Origin: a virus
Virus record (IMG/VR): IMGVR_UViG_3300034140_000002
Coordinates: 1 to 64,000 of that record
DNA length: 64,000 nucleotides
Reading direction: 5' to 3' (one strand)
How positions within the stretch are numbered: the stretch's first letter is position 1; each line of letters opens with the position of its first letter. Shown one piece after another: positions 22,439-29,523 of the stretch. The position numbers and the translations under genes were made by a program. The notes under the pieces are model-generated. The model saw nothing but the letters and a program-made list of their open reading frames with translations, had not been told where the DNA came from and searched no databases.

Positions 22439-22855
22439 ATGGGACGCCGCAAACGCTCTGAACGCCTAGATTGCAAGCCACCCAGCAGGCGTGCTAAGGC
22501 TAAGTGGGCCAAGCTCATCAAGCTCTGCACGCAGATTGTTATTACGTGGCCTAGCAATAGCGTCACACAGAAAAGCCCTCTTGTGCAGATTGTATGGCCT
22601 GTGGTGGCTGGTGCAGTGTTAGAGCGTCCAGAAGATTGGCCCATAAGTAAGGGGTTTGTCAAGACAGACACAACATTTACAGCTAAATATAATTGTGAAA
22701 CTCTGCTTGATTGGTTTTACGCTAGGCGCTATATAGACTACAATGCCGACTCTTTGATGAAGCAGAGGGCAAGCTTTATGGGTAAGATGAGCACCACCGA
22801 ATATTGGGCAGAACAGTTTCTTAGATATGGAGATGACATTGGAAGTGACAGCTAA
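22439..22855 (+). CDS. Hypothetical protein, 138 aa
   Basis: Starts directly after the preceding stop. Basic N-terminus (MGRRKRSERLDCKPPSRRAKAKWAKLIK) and a hydrophobic-core C-terminus. Unknown; nucleic-acid binding by the Arg/Lys-rich start is a guess. Confidence 0.6.
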   Translation: MGRRKRSERLDCKPPSRRAKAKWAKLIKLCTQIVITWPSNSVTQKSPLVQIVWPVVAGAVLERPEDWPISKGFVKTDTTFTAKYNCETLLDWFYARRYIDYNADSLMKQRASFMGKMSTTEYWAEQFLRYGDDIGSDS

Positions 22856-23018
22856 AGATAAAATTTGGGCTGAGGGTTATGCAGCCTACGAAAACGAGGA
22901 AGATTGTGCTGTGAATCCTTATGATAAATATTTAACGCCTGCACAATATGAAATTTGGGAAGATGGATGGTATGACGCCTTCAATGAGGAATTTCCTGAA
23001 GTGAAACACTATGAGTAA
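22827..23018 (+). CDS. RMF-like small protein, 63 aa
   Basis: Motif A-E-G-Y-A-A-Y... N-P-Y-D... W-E-D-G-W-Y-D-A-F resembles the RMF layout (G-Y-x-A, P-Y, W-x-x-G-W-x-x-A), more closely than the protein at 21706 in its second half. A GTG at 22845 is an alternative start that would lessen the 29-base overlap. Possibly interacts with ribosomes; function not established. Confidence 0.5.
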   Translation: MEMTLEVTAKDKIWAEGYAAYENEEDCAVNPYDKYLTPAQYEIWEDGWYDAFNEEFPEVKHYE

Positions 23019-23667
23019 CGTAAAGCACTTCCAAGAAAACACAACCGGCATTGACTACGTTGTGGGGGATATTCATGGCTGCTTTGAGGTTTTAGAAGAA
23101 ACTCTATGTCATCTAAATTTCAACCCCACTGTAGACCGACTATTCTCTGTAGGAGACTTAGTTGACCGTGGCCCAGCATCCGAAGATAGCTTGGATTGGC
23201 TTGCTAAGCCTTGGTTCCATGCTGTACGGGGCAATCATGAGCAGATGGCTATCGACCTCCAAACTTATGGTGAAGACATGTACGCTCGGCATAATGGTAT
23301 GGGTTGGATATTGGATATGCCGAAGAGCCATCAGAAGCTCTATGCAGAGTGCTTCAAAGACTTACCATTGGCTATTGACATCACTGTGGGTGATAAGAAG
23401 TATGGTATTGTGCATGCTGATGTACCTGTTGGAGATTGGGACGATATTGAAGCTGCTCTCGATGGGCACAATGCAGACGGATATGCTAACCTTGCTATGT
23501 GGGGTAGGGATAGAATTAACTACAAGGATAAAAGCATTATTAAGAACGTAGAAGTTGTTTATGTGGGACATACACCACTAAAGGAAGTGACACCTCTTGG
23601 TAATGTTCTGTTTATTGACACGGGAGCTTGCTTTAAGGGTGCTCTCACTGTGATGAGGATGTATTGA
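23011..23667 (+). CDS. PrpA/lambda-type serine/threonine protein phosphatase
   Basis: 218 residues, the size of lambda phosphatase. Metallophosphoesterase motifs in order: G-D-I-H-G, G-D-L-V-D-R-G, R-G-N-H-E, V-H-A-D and G-H-T, giving the di-metal site. Removes phosphate from proteins (Ser/Thr/His) or from small phosphoesters; could counter host kinase signalling. Family identification firm, target unknown. Confidence 0.85.
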   Translation: MSNVKHFQENTTGIDYVVGDIHGCFEVLEETLCHLNFNPTVDRLFSVGDLVDRGPASEDSLDWLAKPWFHAVRGNHEQMAIDLQTYGEDMYARHNGMGWILDMPKSHQKLYAECFKDLPLAIDITVGDKKYGIVHADVPVGDWDDIEAALDGHNADGYANLAMWGRDRINYKDKSIIKNVEVVYVGHTPLKEVTPLGNVLFIDTGACFKGALTVMRMY

Positions 23668-23810
23668 TGACGTACGAAGATGTTTACGAACAAATTAGGG
23701 CAGGGGATATGAGTTTTAAGGAATTTGAACAGTGGGCCATAAACTCCCATACTGAGTCTTTTGATGAGGGTTATCAAGAAGCGATTGACGATGAGCGGAG
23801 CAACTACTAA
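23667..23810 (+). CDS. Hypothetical acidic protein, 47 aa
   Basis: TGATG overlap at the start, TAATG at the end, so coupled both ways. F-K-E-F-E-Q-W and D-E-G-Y-Q-E-A-I motifs; no family recognised. Confidence 0.55.
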   Translation: MTYEDVYEQIRAGDMSFKEFEQWAINSHTESFDEGYQEAIDDERSNY

Positions 23811-23914
23811 TGAGCTATATGGCACAACTAATGATTGCATGGGCAATGTTTGTGGATTGGTTTAAAGAGACTTTTGGAAGTGGTGTGAATTTTCCTACGG
23901 AGCGTGACAAATGA
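23810..23914 (+). CDS. Tiny amphipathic peptide, 34 aa
   Basis: TAATG start overlap and ATGA end overlap. MSYMAQLMIAWAMFVDWFKETF is a hydrophobic helix followed by a polar end, consistent with membrane association. Confidence 0.5.
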   Translation: MSYMAQLMIAWAMFVDWFKETFGSGVNFPTERDK

Positions 23915-24057
23915 TTAGCCTACTGTGTGTGATGGTGAGTATGTTTGTAGTTGGCTTGTGCATGTATCAGGGGAGCTACGGATATGCTGCATTTAATTTT
24001 ACAGCAGCAGTCCTCAACGCCTATTTTGTTTTAGAAAAGATGGGAATCTTTGCTTGA
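23911..24057 (+). CDS. Small membrane protein, 48 aa
   Basis: Two hydrophobic segments (LLCVMVSMFVVGLC and FNFTAAVLNAYFVL). Its stop codon overlaps the -35 box of the next promoter, so the operon ends here. Confidence 0.55.
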   Translation: MISLLCVMVSMFVVGLCMYQGSYGYAAFNFTAAVLNAYFVLEKMGIFA

Positions 24058-24082
24058 CAGGAGGAAACAACTTCTGTATAAT
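24054..24082 (+). promoter_or_regulatory. Perfect-consensus sigma70 promoter
   Basis: TTGACA, 17 bases, TATAAT: both hexamers exact. Start near 24089, six bases before the tRNA. Expected to be one of the strongest promoters in the window, serving the tRNA, the structured RNA and the ssDNA-binding protein. Confidence 0.93.
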
Positions 24083-24094
24083 ACTCATTACATT

Positions 24095-24171
24095 GTCCCG
24101 GTAGCATAATTGGTGAATGCAGCGAACTCATAATTCGTTGATTACAGGTTCAAGTCCTGTTCGGGATACCA
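24095..24171 (+). tRNA. tRNA with anticodon CAU
   Basis: 77 bases including encoded CCA. Acceptor GTCCCGG/TCGGGAT with a G-U pair at each end; D stem GCAT/ATGC with GG in the loop; anticodon stem GCGAA/TTCGT around loop CTCATAA; T stem ACAGG/CCTGT with TTCAAGT loop. The anticodon CAU can mean elongator Met or, with lysidine at C34, Ile for AUA codons. The paired G1-U72 end argues against initiator tRNA, which has an unpaired first position. Only about six bases of leader precede it. Confidence 0.93.
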
Positions 24172-24194
24172 AAGAATTACAGTAGCATAGTAAT

Positions 24195-24248
24195 GGCTCA
24201 GCTACGCTGAGAGTCCTTACGGACAAAGCCTGTGTGGGCATTCACACA
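24195..24248 (+). ncRNA. Three-way-junction RNA element in the tRNA-SSB leader
   Basis: Bases 24195-24230 fold as a junction: closing stem GGCT/AGCC (24195-24198 with 24227-24230), hairpin CAGC-TAC-GCTG (24199-24209) and hairpin GTCC-TTAC-GGAC (24213-24224). Immediately after comes TGTGTG-6-CACACA (24231-24248) and an AT-rich stretch. It is cotranscribed with the tRNA and lies 28 bases before the SSB start codon. Possible uses are 3'-end protection or processing of the tRNA precursor, or control of SSB translation. No known riboswitch class is recognised. Confidence 0.5.
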
Positions 24249-24276
24249 TATTATATTTTAAACAAAAGGAAATACA

Positions 24277-25326
24277 ATGGCATCATTTGCACCAAAAAGT
24301 AATCGTCCAGCCCAATCCGAGAATACGGATAGCAAGCCTTTCGTAGCAATCATTCCAGAAGACGGCTTACAAGTTGTCCAGATTGGTCTGCTGGCATATC
24401 TAGGGGAGCACAAAAAGCATCCTAAGTTTGCCTCTACAAACGGTAAGCGTGAGCAGGACGAGAATGGTGAAGATAAGATTCTGTGGCCTAAAGAAGGTAA
24501 AGACACCGAGCAACGTGTTGGTGTGTATGTAGACCTCCTGTCTCAAACTCATGACTTCGGTGAGGACATCGGTGTTAAAAACATCCGTCTGCCTCTGCAC
24601 CAAGTAAGCCGTGGTATGAGTGAGGGTGTTAATTTCACTACCGTAGCTCCTCGCACTCCTGATGGTGACTACATCAAGGGTAAGCCTTGGCTGCTGGCTA
24701 GCACGAGTAATTTGTACAAGATTGCTGGCGTTACTCAGATTGACAAGGAAACTAAAGTGTCGGATGTCATCTTCAAAGCTGACTACAAGAATAAAGACTT
24801 GAACAATATTAACCTGCTGCTGGGTAAGCCGTTCATGTTTAATCTTGATGTTAAGGTTGAGAAAAAGGAAGATAACACTTACGTCAACACTAAGCTGAAA
24901 AGCCCTGTACCAATGATGAAAGGTATGGCAGCACCTGATGCCCTGTCCCCTGCTATCAGCATCACCTTTGATGATGAGGACTTGCTGGAAGAACGTGAGG
25001 ACTTGGGTGGTGTGGCTAAGATTGATCTGCTGCGTGTAGCTGATCTGCGTCGTATTGTGCTGGCAACGGATTATGCTGGCACTAAGATGCAAGAGGCTAT
25101 TCAGGAGCGCTTTGATGAGGATGAACTTATCAAAAAGGCTAAGGAGATTGATGCGAAGATTATCGAGACGGATAAAGACCTGATTGAGATTCGTGCTAAG
25201 TTCCCTAATGGCCCTGATGGTGGTGAAGCCCCTGCCCCTGTTAAAGCAGAAGGTGCTAAACCTAAAACTCCAATCAAGCCTAAGCCTCCTGCGGAAGGTG
25301 GCGCTGAGCCAGAGAGTCCATTCTAA
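24277..25326 (+). CDS. Putative single-stranded DNA-binding protein
   Basis: 349 residues. Strong AAAAGGAAATACA initiation site behind the perfect promoter, so high expression. Beta-rich body (residues 20-230), then a helix pair with heptad spacing (ADLRRIVLATDYAGTKMQEAIQERF), a Pro/Lys linker, and a short acidic end with terminal Phe (AEPESPF). That disordered linker plus acidic, aromatic tip is how SSBs hand over DNA to polymerase and helicase. No OB-fold motif can be confirmed by eye, so the role rests on expression, tail and position among replication genes. Confidence 0.6.
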   Translation: MASFAPKSNRPAQSENTDSKPFVAIIPEDGLQVVQIGLLAYLGEHKKHPKFASTNGKREQDENGEDKILWPKEGKDTEQRVGVYVDLLSQTHDFGEDIGVKNIRLPLHQVSRGMSEGVNFTTVAPRTPDGDYIKGKPWLLASTSNLYKIAGVTQIDKETKVSDVIFKADYKNKDLNNINLLLGKPFMFNLDVKVEKKEDNTYVNTKLKSPVPMMKGMAAPDALSPAISITFDDEDLLEEREDLGGVAKIDLLRVADLRRIVLATDYAGTKMQEAIQERFDEDELIKKAKEIDAKIIETDKDLIEIRAKFPNGPDGGEAPAPVKAEGAKPKTPIKPKPPAEGGAEPESPF

Positions 25327-25340
25327 ATTGTAATTAACAG

Positions 25341-25369
25341 CCCTGCATCCTAACGGGTGTGGGGTTTTT
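25341..25369 (+). terminator. Rho-independent terminator after SSB gene
   Basis: CCCTGCATCC-TAAC-GGGTGTGGGG forms a ten-pair stem with G-U pairs, followed by TTTTTC. Positioned 14 bases past the stop. It should cap the strong tRNA/SSB transcript while read-through feeds downstream genes. Confidence 0.82.
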
Positions 25370-25389
25370 CTGTTTTGTTTAAGGATTAT

Positions 25390-26148
25390 ATGACCGTAGC
25401 TAACCAGCACGAAAAAGAGATTAACAAGATTTTGGCAGCAGGCTCTCACTTCAAACCGAAGGGTGCATTCATTGCCGGAGGAGCGCTCACTAGCGCCTTC
25501 ACTAACCAACCTATTAACGATGTAGATTACTACTTCAAAACTAAAGAAGCTTTCATGGATGCTGTGTCCGAGGCTTACTCTGAGATGATGTGGTGTGTGG
25601 CTGCGACAGATCGCGCTGTAACATTCGTATACCATGATCACATTATCCAGCTTATGCTGTTTGACTTCTTCCCAGAAGCTAAAGACATCTTCAATGCATT
25701 CGATTACACCATCTGCATGGCTGCATACGACTTGGATAGCGAAGAGCTTATCTTTCACAACGATTTCCTGAAGCATGCCTCACAGCGTCATCTGAGCTTC
25801 CATAGTGGCACTCGCTATCCTTATGGCTCGTTGCTGCGCGTACTCAAGTACCAGAGTCGTGGCTATAGCATCGGCAAGGGCGATTTGCTGCGTATTGCAC
25901 TCTGCTGCGCTCAAGTGGAGATTAACTCTTGGGATGACCTCGCAGCAGCTATTGGTGGGCAGTATGGCGAGAAGGCTAAGATTGATACCGATGTTCCATT
26001 CTCTATGGAAGCTGCTATTAAACTTTACGAAGAGTCTCCTGAGATTACTGTGCAAGGTAACACAGAGGCTATGCCCGGTAGTGCTGGCGAGTTGCTGTAC
26101 AAGCTCAAGCTTATCGAAGAAGATAAACAGGAAGATTATGACTGGTGA
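25390..26148 (+). CDS. Nucleotidyltransferase-fold protein, 252 aa
   Basis: Start MTVANQHEKEI behind AAGGA. A-G-G-A-L-T-S, then N-D-V-D-Y-Y-F 12 residues later, is the G-G-x(n)-D-x-D metal site of polymerase-beta-like nucleotidyltransferases. The rest is alpha/beta with conserved H and Y residues but no other motif. Similar proteins occur in several phages near replication genes, function unproven. The gene at 10313 has the same catalytic signature but little other similarity. The 3' end overlaps the homing endonuclease by 11 bases. Confidence 0.65.
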   Translation: MTVANQHEKEINKILAAGSHFKPKGAFIAGGALTSAFTNQPINDVDYYFKTKEAFMDAVSEAYSEMMWCVAATDRAVTFVYHDHIIQLMLFDFFPEAKDIFNAFDYTICMAAYDLDSEELIFHNDFLKHASQRHLSFHSGTRYPYGSLLRVLKYQSRGYSIGKGDLLRIALCCAQVEINSWDDLAAAIGGQYGEKAKIDTDVPFSMEAAIKLYEESPEITVQGNTEAMPGSAGELLYKLKLIEEDKQEDYDW

Positions 26149-26890
26149 TAAAGTAACAGTCGGAAGTGTGTTTGATACGAAGTCGTTTGGGCAGTGTATA
26201 GTGACTGAGTATGTGAATGCCAACAAGGTGTATGTGAAGTTTATTAACACAGGTGGTGAACGGTATACAACAACCGGCAATCTTAAGAGGGGTTTAGTCA
26301 AAGATTACCTCACTCCTGTTGTGTGTGGTGTCGGGTTTATTGGTAATGGTAAATATCCTTGCAGAGTTGGTGGAAAAGTAACAAAGGAGTATTCTCACTG
26401 GTCTGCTATGCTGCAACGTGTATATGAACCAGATGGAGTTACCGCATATGAAGATGTATCTGTTGCGGAGTGTTGGCGCAATTTCCAAGGGTTTGCACAC
26501 TGGTGTCAATCTCAGAAGGGATTTTCAGAAGGTTGCTTTAATCTGGACAAGGATTTACTTAAAAAGGGTAATAGAGTTTACAGCCCAGATCATTGTTGTT
26601 TCATACCATACCATGTCAACACTGCGATAACAGGGATGAAGTGTTTTAACACCTCCGGTGAGACTGGTGTGTACAAATCAAAAACTGGAATGTTTTGTGC
26701 CGAGATTACGATGAACGGTAGTAAGGTTCATTTAGGGTCTTTCAAGACAAAAGAACAGGCTTCATTTGCTTACAAAAATGCTAAAGAATCTTACGTCCAA
26801 TCTTTAGCAGAGGTCTATAAAGAACGTGTAGCGGAAAACGTTTACAATGCTATAAAGAACTGGAGAGTAAATGACAACAGTATTATTTGA
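26138..26890 (+). CDS. Homing endonuclease: HNH-type with AP2 domain
   Basis: 250 residues. The central block L-D-K-D-L-L-K-K-G-N-R-V-Y-S-P-D-H-C-C-F-I-P is characteristic of phage HNH homing nucleases; the C-terminal G-V-Y-K-S-K-T-G... L-G-S-F-K-T-K-E-Q-A-S-F-A-Y region is an AP2-type DNA-binding domain. The start (MTGDKVTVGS) overlaps the upstream gene by 11 bases and the stop lies 20 bases inside the exonuclease gene, so it is free-standing, not in an intron. It would spread by cutting relatives lacking it. Confidence 0.8.
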   Translation: MTGDKVTVGSVFDTKSFGQCIVTEYVNANKVYVKFINTGGERYTTTGNLKRGLVKDYLTPVVCGVGFIGNGKYPCRVGGKVTKEYSHWSAMLQRVYEPDGVTAYEDVSVAECWRNFQGFAHWCQSQKGFSEGCFNLDKDLLKKGNRVYSPDHCCFIPYHVNTAITGMKCFNTSGETGVYKSKTGMFCAEITMNGSKVHLGSFKTKEQASFAYKNAKESYVQSLAEVYKERVAENVYNAIKNWRVNDNSII

Positions 26891-27899
26891 TTATGATCCC
26901 ATCCTTTATGCCGCTGGTAGCGTAGGTGAGACTCGCACAGTAAAAATCGTCCACCGTCAATCAGGGGACGAGTACGAATTTGACAACCGCACAGTATTTT
27001 GGGGTCATTGGAAAGCTAAAGCTGGTGGCTGGCTAGCAGATTACAATAAGGGTGCTGATAGCCCAAGACTACCCGAAGAATTTGATGTAACTGATGTGCA
27101 AACCCCGGAGCCAATTGAGAACTGTCTTCACACTGTCAAGAGGATGATTGAAGCTACTTGTGAAACTATAGGTACAAAGAGTTACTACGGGTATTCAGGA
27201 AAGGGAAAAACATTTCGAGAAGACATCTCTACTATTCTGAAGTACAAAGGTAATCGAGATAACTCGCTTCGCCCCTTTCATTTGGATAACTTGAAAGAAT
27301 ACTTAACTAAACATCACAACTGCGAGATTATTACCAGAATCGAAGCGGACGATGCTTGCACTATAGACAGCTACAACGGTTGGCATGCATGGAAGAAAAG
27401 TAGAAGCGACAAGGACAAGTTAGTATTAGCCTTTCAAGATAAGGACTACTACGGGATTGCAGGGCACATTTTCAACACAAACACTCAAGAGCCTATCTGC
27501 TCTTACGATGGCTTCGGTTGGCTAGGTCTGAACGATAAAGGTGACGTTAAAGGTAGGGGGAGGTTGTGGCTACTCCATCAAGTAATGAGTTCAGATGACG
27601 CTGATAATTACGCTGCTAACAGTGCCTGCGATATGAGGTGGGGGGAAAAGTCCTCGTTCAAGCTTCTTAAGGATTGCACAACAGACAAAGAAGCATTCGA
27701 GGCAGTGGTGGCTGGATACAAAAAATTATACCCAGCTAAGAAGAAAATTGTAGGGTGGCGAGGTGACGAAATTGAGATTGATTGGTTGTATGTGCTGCAA
27801 GAAAACTTTAACTTAGCAAAGATGTTGAGGAGTGCAGAGGAACAACCAACAGATATCAAAGAGGTTCTAGACAAGTTAGGTATTGCTTATGTCAGCTAA
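26871..27899 (+). CDS. 5'-3' exonuclease, FEN-like
   Basis: 342 residues. Motifs of the FEN/T5-type 5' nuclease family: D-Y-D-P near the N-terminus, Y-K-G-N-R, E-A-D-D-A-C and Q-D-K-D-Y-Y-G, which supply metal ligands and helical-arch residues. It would remove RNA primers and flaps, as T7 gp6 does. It overlaps the homing endonuclease upstream and the HNH nuclease downstream. Good identification. Confidence 0.85.
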   Translation: MTTVLFDYDPILYAAGSVGETRTVKIVHRQSGDEYEFDNRTVFWGHWKAKAGGWLADYNKGADSPRLPEEFDVTDVQTPEPIENCLHTVKRMIEATCETIGTKSYYGYSGKGKTFREDISTILKYKGNRDNSLRPFHLDNLKEYLTKHHNCEIITRIEADDACTIDSYNGWHAWKKSRSDKDKLVLAFQDKDYYGIAGHIFNTNTQEPICSYDGFGWLGLNDKGDVKGRGRLWLLHQVMSSDDADNYAANSACDMRWGEKSSFKLLKDCTTDKEAFEAVVAGYKKLYPAKKKIVGWRGDEIEIDWLYVLQENFNLAKMLRSAEEQPTDIKEVLDKLGIAYVS

Positions 27900-28434
27900 G
27901 AAGGTTAAGGAGCCTCTTGTAAGGTGCGGAGGCACTATGACAGAATCGGCCTATCTTGCTTGGATACGCTCCGCTTTGCGTAGCAAGTCCTTACGTTGGA
28001 AGCCACGCACAACAGCTATTGAGCTTTCCAGACGAGCCTACAAAGGCCCGAACAAGCTTCAGAAGTGGGAGTGCCAATGTGCCTTATGCGGCTTGTGGTT
28101 TAAGCAGAAGGATATCGTAGTGGATCACTATCCAGTGGCAGCAGGCAGTATCAAGAGTGTCGCAGATATTGGTAACTTCGCCAATAATCTGTTCTGTGAA
28201 ACTGATAATCTCCGCGTACTCTGTTCACCCTGTCACGACACACACACCCTATCGGAAAAGCTTGGCATCACTTTCTCAGAAGCTGTAGTAGAGCAAGAAA
28301 TAATTGCCATCTGCAAGAAAAAACTTCCAGAAATCCTTGCGTTCGCGCAAGACTACGGATACACTAAGGAACAGTTGTCCAATCCTGAGAAACGTCGTAA
28401 TGTCGTTTCCACTATATTGAAAGGAATTACATGA
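27889..28434 (+). CDS. HNH endonuclease, 181 aa
   Basis: ATG of MSAKKVKEPL chosen over a TTG two codons earlier. HNH core: C-A-L-C-G-x-W-F (zinc), V-V-D-H-Y-P, then N-L-R-V-L-C-S-P-C-H, giving two Cys pairs and the central D-H. Such proteins beside a T7-like replication set may resolve recombination or packaging intermediates, like T7 gp3 in role but not in fold; they can also be mobile. ATGA overlap with the next gene. Confidence 0.8.
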   Translation: MSAKKVKEPLVRCGGTMTESAYLAWIRSALRSKSLRWKPRTTAIELSRRAYKGPNKLQKWECQCALCGLWFKQKDIVVDHYPVAAGSIKSVADIGNFANNLFCETDNLRVLCSPCHDTHTLSEKLGITFSEAVVEQEIIAICKKKLPEILAFAQDYGYTKEQLSNPEKRRNVVSTILKGIT

Positions 28435-29072
28435 GTACTAAACTGCCAAACAAATTTGAATTTATTACAAGCCTTACAAAGCACACTTACAAGATGGAGA
28501 AGGTGGGTGACACTTACTACTGTTCTGCACTAGGTGTGGATGCGGACCCTGAATGGCACACTCCTTGGAAAGTACGATCTATTCAGGAAGCTTTGGCTGA
28601 GGGGCTTTGGACAATTACTAAAGACTTGGACCCGCAAGAACCTGAGTTGGTGTTCCCTTTCACGTACCGTCACAATGGCTGCGACACAGAGCACATCGTT
28701 GTAAAAGGTAGTGATGGGACATTAAAATGGATGGAAGACTACCCAACAACATGGGATGACTTGTTCTCAGAGGATCAACTGCGAGAGGATATTAAAAGGG
28801 GGGAGATTATTATCCTCTCAGTGGGAGAGCAACCCAAGCCCTCGCAGACGCGCCCAGAAGCCCCTACAAGCGTCGTAGAAACTCTTAAGGTACGAGTGGA
28901 CTCTTCTGAGATTAAAGCTGCCACAGAGGCTATGAATGCCCTTGCTGCGGGTGTGGAGAATGTTAATGTCAGTTTGGAGAGTATGCAGAAACTGTTGGCA
29001 GAGATGGGGCTGGGTAATGGTGGATACGTAACTCAAGCAGCAGTTGGTGACTTTTTCGAGGTAGAATTTTAA
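28431..29072 (+). CDS. Hypothetical protein, 213 aa
   Basis: Beta-rich first half (TYYCSALGVDADPEW... ITKDLDPQEPELVFPF), Pro-rich linker (PKPSQTRPEAPT), and a helix (AATEAMNALAAGVENVNVSLESMQKLLAEM). Domain-linker-helix layout suggests an adaptor. No family recognised. Confidence 0.65.
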   Translation: MSTKLPNKFEFITSLTKHTYKMEKVGDTYYCSALGVDADPEWHTPWKVRSIQEALAEGLWTITKDLDPQEPELVFPFTYRHNGCDTEHIVVKGSDGTLKWMEDYPTTWDDLFSEDQLREDIKRGEIIILSVGEQPKPSQTRPEAPTSVVETLKVRVDSSEIKAATEAMNALAAGVENVNVSLESMQKLLAEMGLGNGGYVTQAAVGDFFEVEF

Positions 29073-29315
29073 ATGGAAAATAAAAATCGTTGTGTGGTGC
29101 CCGTGGACAAAGCGGAGTTTGACACTCTTAAGCAGCAAGTTGAGGTGTTGGAACGGATAGTAAATCGTCTCAAGGGTGCGAATACAACTTACGGCGGTTG
29201 GCCCCCTAATCAGAAGTATTGGCTTGAACAGCACTACGGCCTAGATAATTCTGAAAAGAAGGTCAATATTGACTGGGCAAATCTAGGGACTACTGGAAAG
29301 GATTACAATGTTTAA
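29073..29315 (+). CDS. Hypothetical protein, 80 aa
   Basis: Coiled-coil segment (EFDTLKQQVEVLERIVNRLKG), then an aromatic, Gly-rich end. Starts at the ATG right after the previous stop. Function unknown. Confidence 0.65.
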   Translation: MENKNRCVVPVDKAEFDTLKQQVEVLERIVNRLKGANTTYGGWPPNQKYWLEQHYGLDNSEKKVNIDWANLGTTGKDYNV

Positions 29316-29523
29316 ACGAATCACAGAAGTGGATGAAGGCCCGTTTGAGGGGTTTGTGTACACCAATGATATGAATGATGAAGTTTATATAGAAATCTAT
29401 GACGACTTGTCAGGGGCAACGTTGCGGGACGGAAGCGACTATATTATTGTTAGCAAGGAAGACTTCCCTAAAATGCTAAACGCGTTGCAATCAGCTTATG
29501 AATACATTAAGGAGCGCACTTGA
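29308..29523 (+). CDS. Hypothetical acidic protein, 71 aa
   Basis: MFKRITEVDEGPFEGFVYTNDMNDEVYIEIYDD...: alternating beta pattern with a helix at the end (MLNALQSAYEYIKER). Unknown family. Its stop overlaps the TTG of the next gene. Confidence 0.65.
   Translation: MFKRITEVDEGPFEGFVYTNDMNDEVYIEIYDDLSGATLRDGSDYIIVSKEDFPKMLNALQSAYEYIKERT

Noticed and set aside
24400-25776. Long minus-strand frame (458 codons) opposite the SSB gene
   Set aside because: It is a shadow of the codon usage of the well-supported plus-strand genes and crosses a terminator and two genes; no SD.
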